Source: Burkholderiales bacterium RIFOXYD12_FULL_59_19 (lineage in GTDB: Bacteria; Pseudomonadota; Gammaproteobacteria; Burkholderiales; Burkholderiaceae_C). Taken from it: 43,667 nucleotides of DNA. The notes beneath the pieces were generated by a model, which saw only the letters and a list, made by a program, of their open reading frames with translations, did no database searches and had not been told where the DNA came from. The stretch spans positions 1 through 43,667 of the forward strand of contig MESQ01000075.1 of NCBI GenBank assembly GCA_001771065.1, read 5' to 3'. Position 1 is the stretch's first letter. Every line of letters starts with the position of its first letter. Shown here one piece after another: positions 42,195-43,667 of the stretch. Both the position numbers and the translations under genes were made by a program.

Positions 42195-42277
42195 TTCGCC
42201 CGTACACAAACAGTCCTGAGGACTGTTTTGTGACTGGCGAAGAGTAGGTGCATCTGGCACCGGAGCGCCCTGCAAGG
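42195..42277. repeat. Hairpin-cluster insertion 2 inside the maturase gene
   Basis: About 83 bp. It begins with a long imperfect inverted repeat (CTTCGCC ... CACAAACAGTCC, then TGA, then GGACTGTTTTGTG ... GGCGAAG) of about 49 nt, followed by GGTGC-ATCTG-GCACC. Removal restores the maturase reading frame across WG|VSM, so the event is an insertion into an initially intact gene. Confidence 0.82.
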
Positions 42278-42666
42278 GTTTCCATGGAATACCGGCTGAA
42301 GAAACTGGGGCAATATTTGAGGGGATGGTCGGCATATTTTGGCATCAGCCAGTACTACCGACCAGTGCCCGAACTGGACGAGTGGATCAGACGGCGTATG
42401 CGCATGTGCTACTGGAAACAGTGGCGCTGGGCGCGCACCAAGATCAAGAACCTACTGGCATTGGGCGTGAGCTTGAAGTCGGCGATTCAGCACGGTGTCA
42501 GTAGCAACAGCTACTGGCAGATGTCCAGAACCCCGGTGATCAACCAAGCCATTTCCAACGCGTGGCTAAAGGAGCAAGGTTTGCTCAGTGTTAAAGACCT
42601 GTGGTGCAAGGCACAAGGCTATACGGCAAAGAAAGGAAAGGCTTCGTCGAGCGAGCCGACTTGTTG

Positions 42667-42735
42667 AACCGCCCACTGCGGACCCGCACGGTGGGTGGTG
42701 TGGGGGCGACGGTTAGAAGCCGTTGCCTACCCGAT
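42667..42735 (+). ncRNA. Group II intron domains V and VI (first copy)
   Basis: Domain V-like hairpin with TGCG-GACC-CGCA at its tip and ACCGCCCAC/GTGGGTGGT arms, followed by a domain VI-like stem, and ending CCTACCCGAT. The 3' terminus has the same form as that of the second intron. Confidence 0.75.
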
Positions 42736-42796
42736 TTGGCCTCAGATCACGGAAATTCTCAGCAAAAAACGAAAACCCAACACAATCAACATGCGA

Positions 42797-42817
42797 TTAT
42801 TAGATAACATCTAATAA
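42797..42817. promoter_or_regulatory. Perfect palindrome upstream of the HTH gene
   Basis: TTATTAGAT-AAC-ATCTAATAA, 9-bp arms, 44 bp upstream of the ATG at 42861. It overlaps a possible -10 element (TAAAAT). It could be the operator of the encoded HTH protein, or a simple terminator-like hairpin; AT-only arms make the latter weak. Confidence 0.5.
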
Positions 42818-42860
42818 AATTGTACTCTTCAATCACGAAGCTTAGACCAAGGAGCCAGAA

Positions 42861-43136
42861 ATGCCAAAGTATGAAAACAAGGGTGGCCAGCCCAGAGACA
42901 AGTGCATGATTGCAGCATATGCGCTTGTAAACAATTTTGGGGCGAAGCAGAAATCAGTCGCAGAAGTCATGGGCTGTAGCCAGGGAACCATCGCGAATTG
43001 GGTAAAAGAAGTTGGATTTCAGAAGGAAATCTCAGGCTTAAAAAATGAGCTGATTAAGGCAAATGACTATATAGAGGATTTGGCGGGCCAGCTAAATCTG
43101 ATCGAATATCGCCCGGATGATGATGACGAAGAATAG
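42861..43136 (+). CDS. Small HTH protein between two group II introns
   Basis: 91 residues. A helix-turn-helix is predicted at about residues 32-50 (SVAEVMGCSQGTIANWVKEV), the pattern of a transposase-like or regulator-like Homeodomain fold. The C-terminal half is an acidic helix ending in a string of Asp/Glu (RPDDDDEE). The start has AAGGAG at 8 bp. Base composition is AT-richer than the neighbouring genes. I do not recognise the family. A regulator of a lost mobile element or an orphan DNA-binding protein is possible. Confidence 0.7.
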   Translation: MPKYENKGGQPRDKCMIAAYALVNNFGAKQKSVAEVMGCSQGTIANWVKEVGFQKEISGLKNELIKANDYIEDLAGQLNLIEYRPDDDDEE

Positions 43137-43170
43137 GCCATTTTGTTGATGTTGGATTTGGTGAAGCCGA

Positions 43171-43246
43171 ATCGGGATAGGAAGAAGCCTCACGGCCCCT
43201 CCCTCCCACACCACCGGACATACGGGTCACGTATCCGGCGATTCCT
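43171..43246 (-). ncRNA. Group II intron domains V and VI (second copy)
   Basis: Domain V hairpin at 43211-43246 (CCGGATACG / CGTATGTCCGG arms around TGACC) and a domain VI stem at 43171-43205, both on the minus strand. The closing bases match the first intron in kind though not in detail, so this is a different but related intron. Confidence 0.72.
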
Positions 43247-43260
43247 TGAAACGTCGTTAC

Positions 43261-43557
43261 TCATGCTGCCCTGGCCTTTGCCAACTCGGGCAGCCCCATT
43301 TGACGAAACAGCTTTGCGGGCAGCGCCAAATTCAGCGCTGGCGTTTTGCTCAGGCGCCATGGCCCATGCGCGCTTTTGCTTGTGTTCCAAGCCTCACGCA
43401 CGCTGACCCCGCGTTTTCTGAGTTCGCGGTAGCCCGCGCTGCCCCATTGCTTCCATGCATAGCATCGTAACCGCCGTCGCACCCATTTGTCGATCTCGCG
43501 CAGAGGGCTCATCACTTCGGTGATGCCGAAGTAGGCTTTCCACCCCGTGAGGGCAAA
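43261..43557 (-). pseudogene. ltrA: C-terminal fragment of a second group II intron maturase
   Basis: About 98 codons. The frame begins upstream of the first ATG (43515), with GWKAYFGITEV, and continues SPLREIDKWVRRRLRCYAWKQW, then SKTPALNLALPAKLF and the final MGLPEL. This is the GIIM/thumb end of LtrA-type proteins; the RT domain is missing. It is followed by the intron's domains V and VI. Confidence 0.85.
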
Positions 43558-43560
43558 CCT

Positions 43561-43667
43561 TCAACTTCGAATCAGTAGTGTCCCAACGTTGTCACATCGG
43601 AACGTCGTAAGTTAATGAATTACTTGTCAAATTTGGTGTTTCAGTCTGGTCTCGATTTGAACGTCGT
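43561..43667. other. Right edge, no gene recognised
   Basis: 107 bp to the window edge, AT-richer, with a 9-bp direct repeat GAACGTCGT at 43600-43608 and 43659-43667. Nothing identifiable, and the window ends here. Confidence 0.4.

Larger units (their letters stand above)
41199..42667 (+). pseudogene. ltrA: Group II intron reverse transcriptase/maturase, interrupted by two hairpin-rich insertions
   Basis: The RT palm motifs are present: KPGGGKRMLGIPTVMDR (about residue 80), AVDIDLAKFFDTV (about 170), GTPQGGPLSPLLANI (about 220) and ARYADDMVIL (about 253). An in-frame 66-bp insertion at 41553-41618 splits the expected GFRPGRNAHQAI. A second, about 83 bp at 42195-42277, splits TGRSWG from VSMEYRL, shifts the frame and brings stops. 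The C-terminal maturase (X/GIIM) part, RLKKLGQYLRGWSAYFGIS on to 42667, is then in another frame. No intact protein is expected. Confidence 0.9.
41107..42735 (+). mobile_element. Group II intron remnant, 5'-truncated
   Basis: Only about 90 bp precede the maturase start (41199), whereas complete introns need several hundred bases for domains I-III. The 3' part is intact: domain V-like hairpin at about 42667-42700 (AACCGCC ... TGCGGACCCGCA ... GGTGGT) and domain VI-like stem ending CCTACCCGAT at 42735. It therefore looks like a retrotransposed copy that lost its 5' end. It follows directly on the broken transposase. Confidence 0.83.
43171..43560 (-). mobile_element. Second group II intron remnant, 5'-truncated, opposite strand
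   Basis: On the minus strand the sequence holds the end of a maturase (43261 to about 43557), then domain V (about 43211-43246; CCGGATACGTGACCCGTATG type) and VI (to 43171), ending CTATCCCGAT, like the first intron. Everything 5' of about 43560, including the RT part, is missing, and unrelated DNA follows to the window edge. Confidence 0.82.

Noticed and set aside
41199..42667. Reverse transcriptase as a retron or diversity-generating element
   Set aside because: The RT is LtrA-like, and domain V/VI follow it; there is no msr/msd or template repeat.
43600..43667. GAACGTCGT direct repeats as an attachment site
   Set aside because: Nine bases, at the window edge, no integrase, and a similar string also occurs inside intron 2.
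1..43667. CRISPR array, tRNA or rRNA
   Set aside because: No regularly spaced repeats, cloverleaf sequences or rRNA-like stretches were seen.

Overview
The window looks like chromosomal DNA of a nitrogen-fixing betaproteobacterium. It most resembles the Comamonadaceae (Rhodoferax/Polaromonas-like), judged from GC-rich coding, a short palindromic repeat typical of that family at about 7.90-7.97 kb, and the kinds of genes present. This placement is inference from pattern, not from a search. No rRNA, tRNA or CRISPR array was seen.

Layout. 0.4-2.8 kb (+), lower GC: an LpxH-like phosphoesterase, diacylglycerol kinase and a GT4 glycosyltransferase. 2.9-5.0 kb: glgC (-) and a histone-H1-like Lys/Ala-rich protein (+). 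5.07-5.79 kb: collapsed remnants of the molybdate transporter genes modB and modC. 5.9-12.7 kb: patatin, a UPF0149/SEC-C protein, a DUF255 thioredoxin-like protein cut short at a repeat, a DUF2779 nuclease-like protein, a glutathione transferase and a small unknown. 12.7-14.8 kb (-): a type II restriction-modification pair whose genes overlap. 15.0-15.9 kb (-): a methylglyoxal synthase made of two tandem halves, the first degenerate.

16.0-23.6 kb (+): a sugar-acid utilisation operon with a FadR-type GntR regulator and a perfect operator palindrome, TRAP transporter DctPQM, a fumarylacetoacetate-hydrolase-family enzyme, a UxaA-family dehydratase and a zinc alcohol dehydrogenase. Between the intact genes lie three stubs of further enzymes (a dehydrogenase C-terminus, an SDR reduced to 49 codons, and a mannonate-dehydratase-like N-terminus). 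modBC has lost most of its middle in the same way.

34.4 down to 23.6 kb (-): a roughly 10.7 kb nif accessory operon read from a sigma54 promoter with two perfect NifA sites: nifB, a 4Fe-4S ferredoxin, an IscA-like protein, a TPR-like protein, the 4Fe-4S leucine-rich-repeat-variant protein, nifZ, a second nifZ-like gene, an unknown, nifS, nifT, an unknown, a DegT-family protein whose PLP lysine is replaced by serine, a SIR2-like protein, a 2Fe-2S ferredoxin, an FAD amine-oxidase-like protein with a long extra C-terminus, and an unknown. The last five are the least understood and most interesting part of the window. They are tightly packed behind nif maturation genes.

40.6 down to 34.8 kb (-): a three-gene signalling operon (PhnD-like lipoprotein, 1306-residue hybrid histidine kinase, REC-HD-GYP protein) joined by ATGA overlaps. 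40.65-43.67 kb: a scrap of a second HD-GYP gene, a truncated IS4-family transposase, a 5'-truncated group II intron whose maturase carries two hairpin-rich insertions, a small AT-richer HTH gene, and a second truncated group II intron facing the first.
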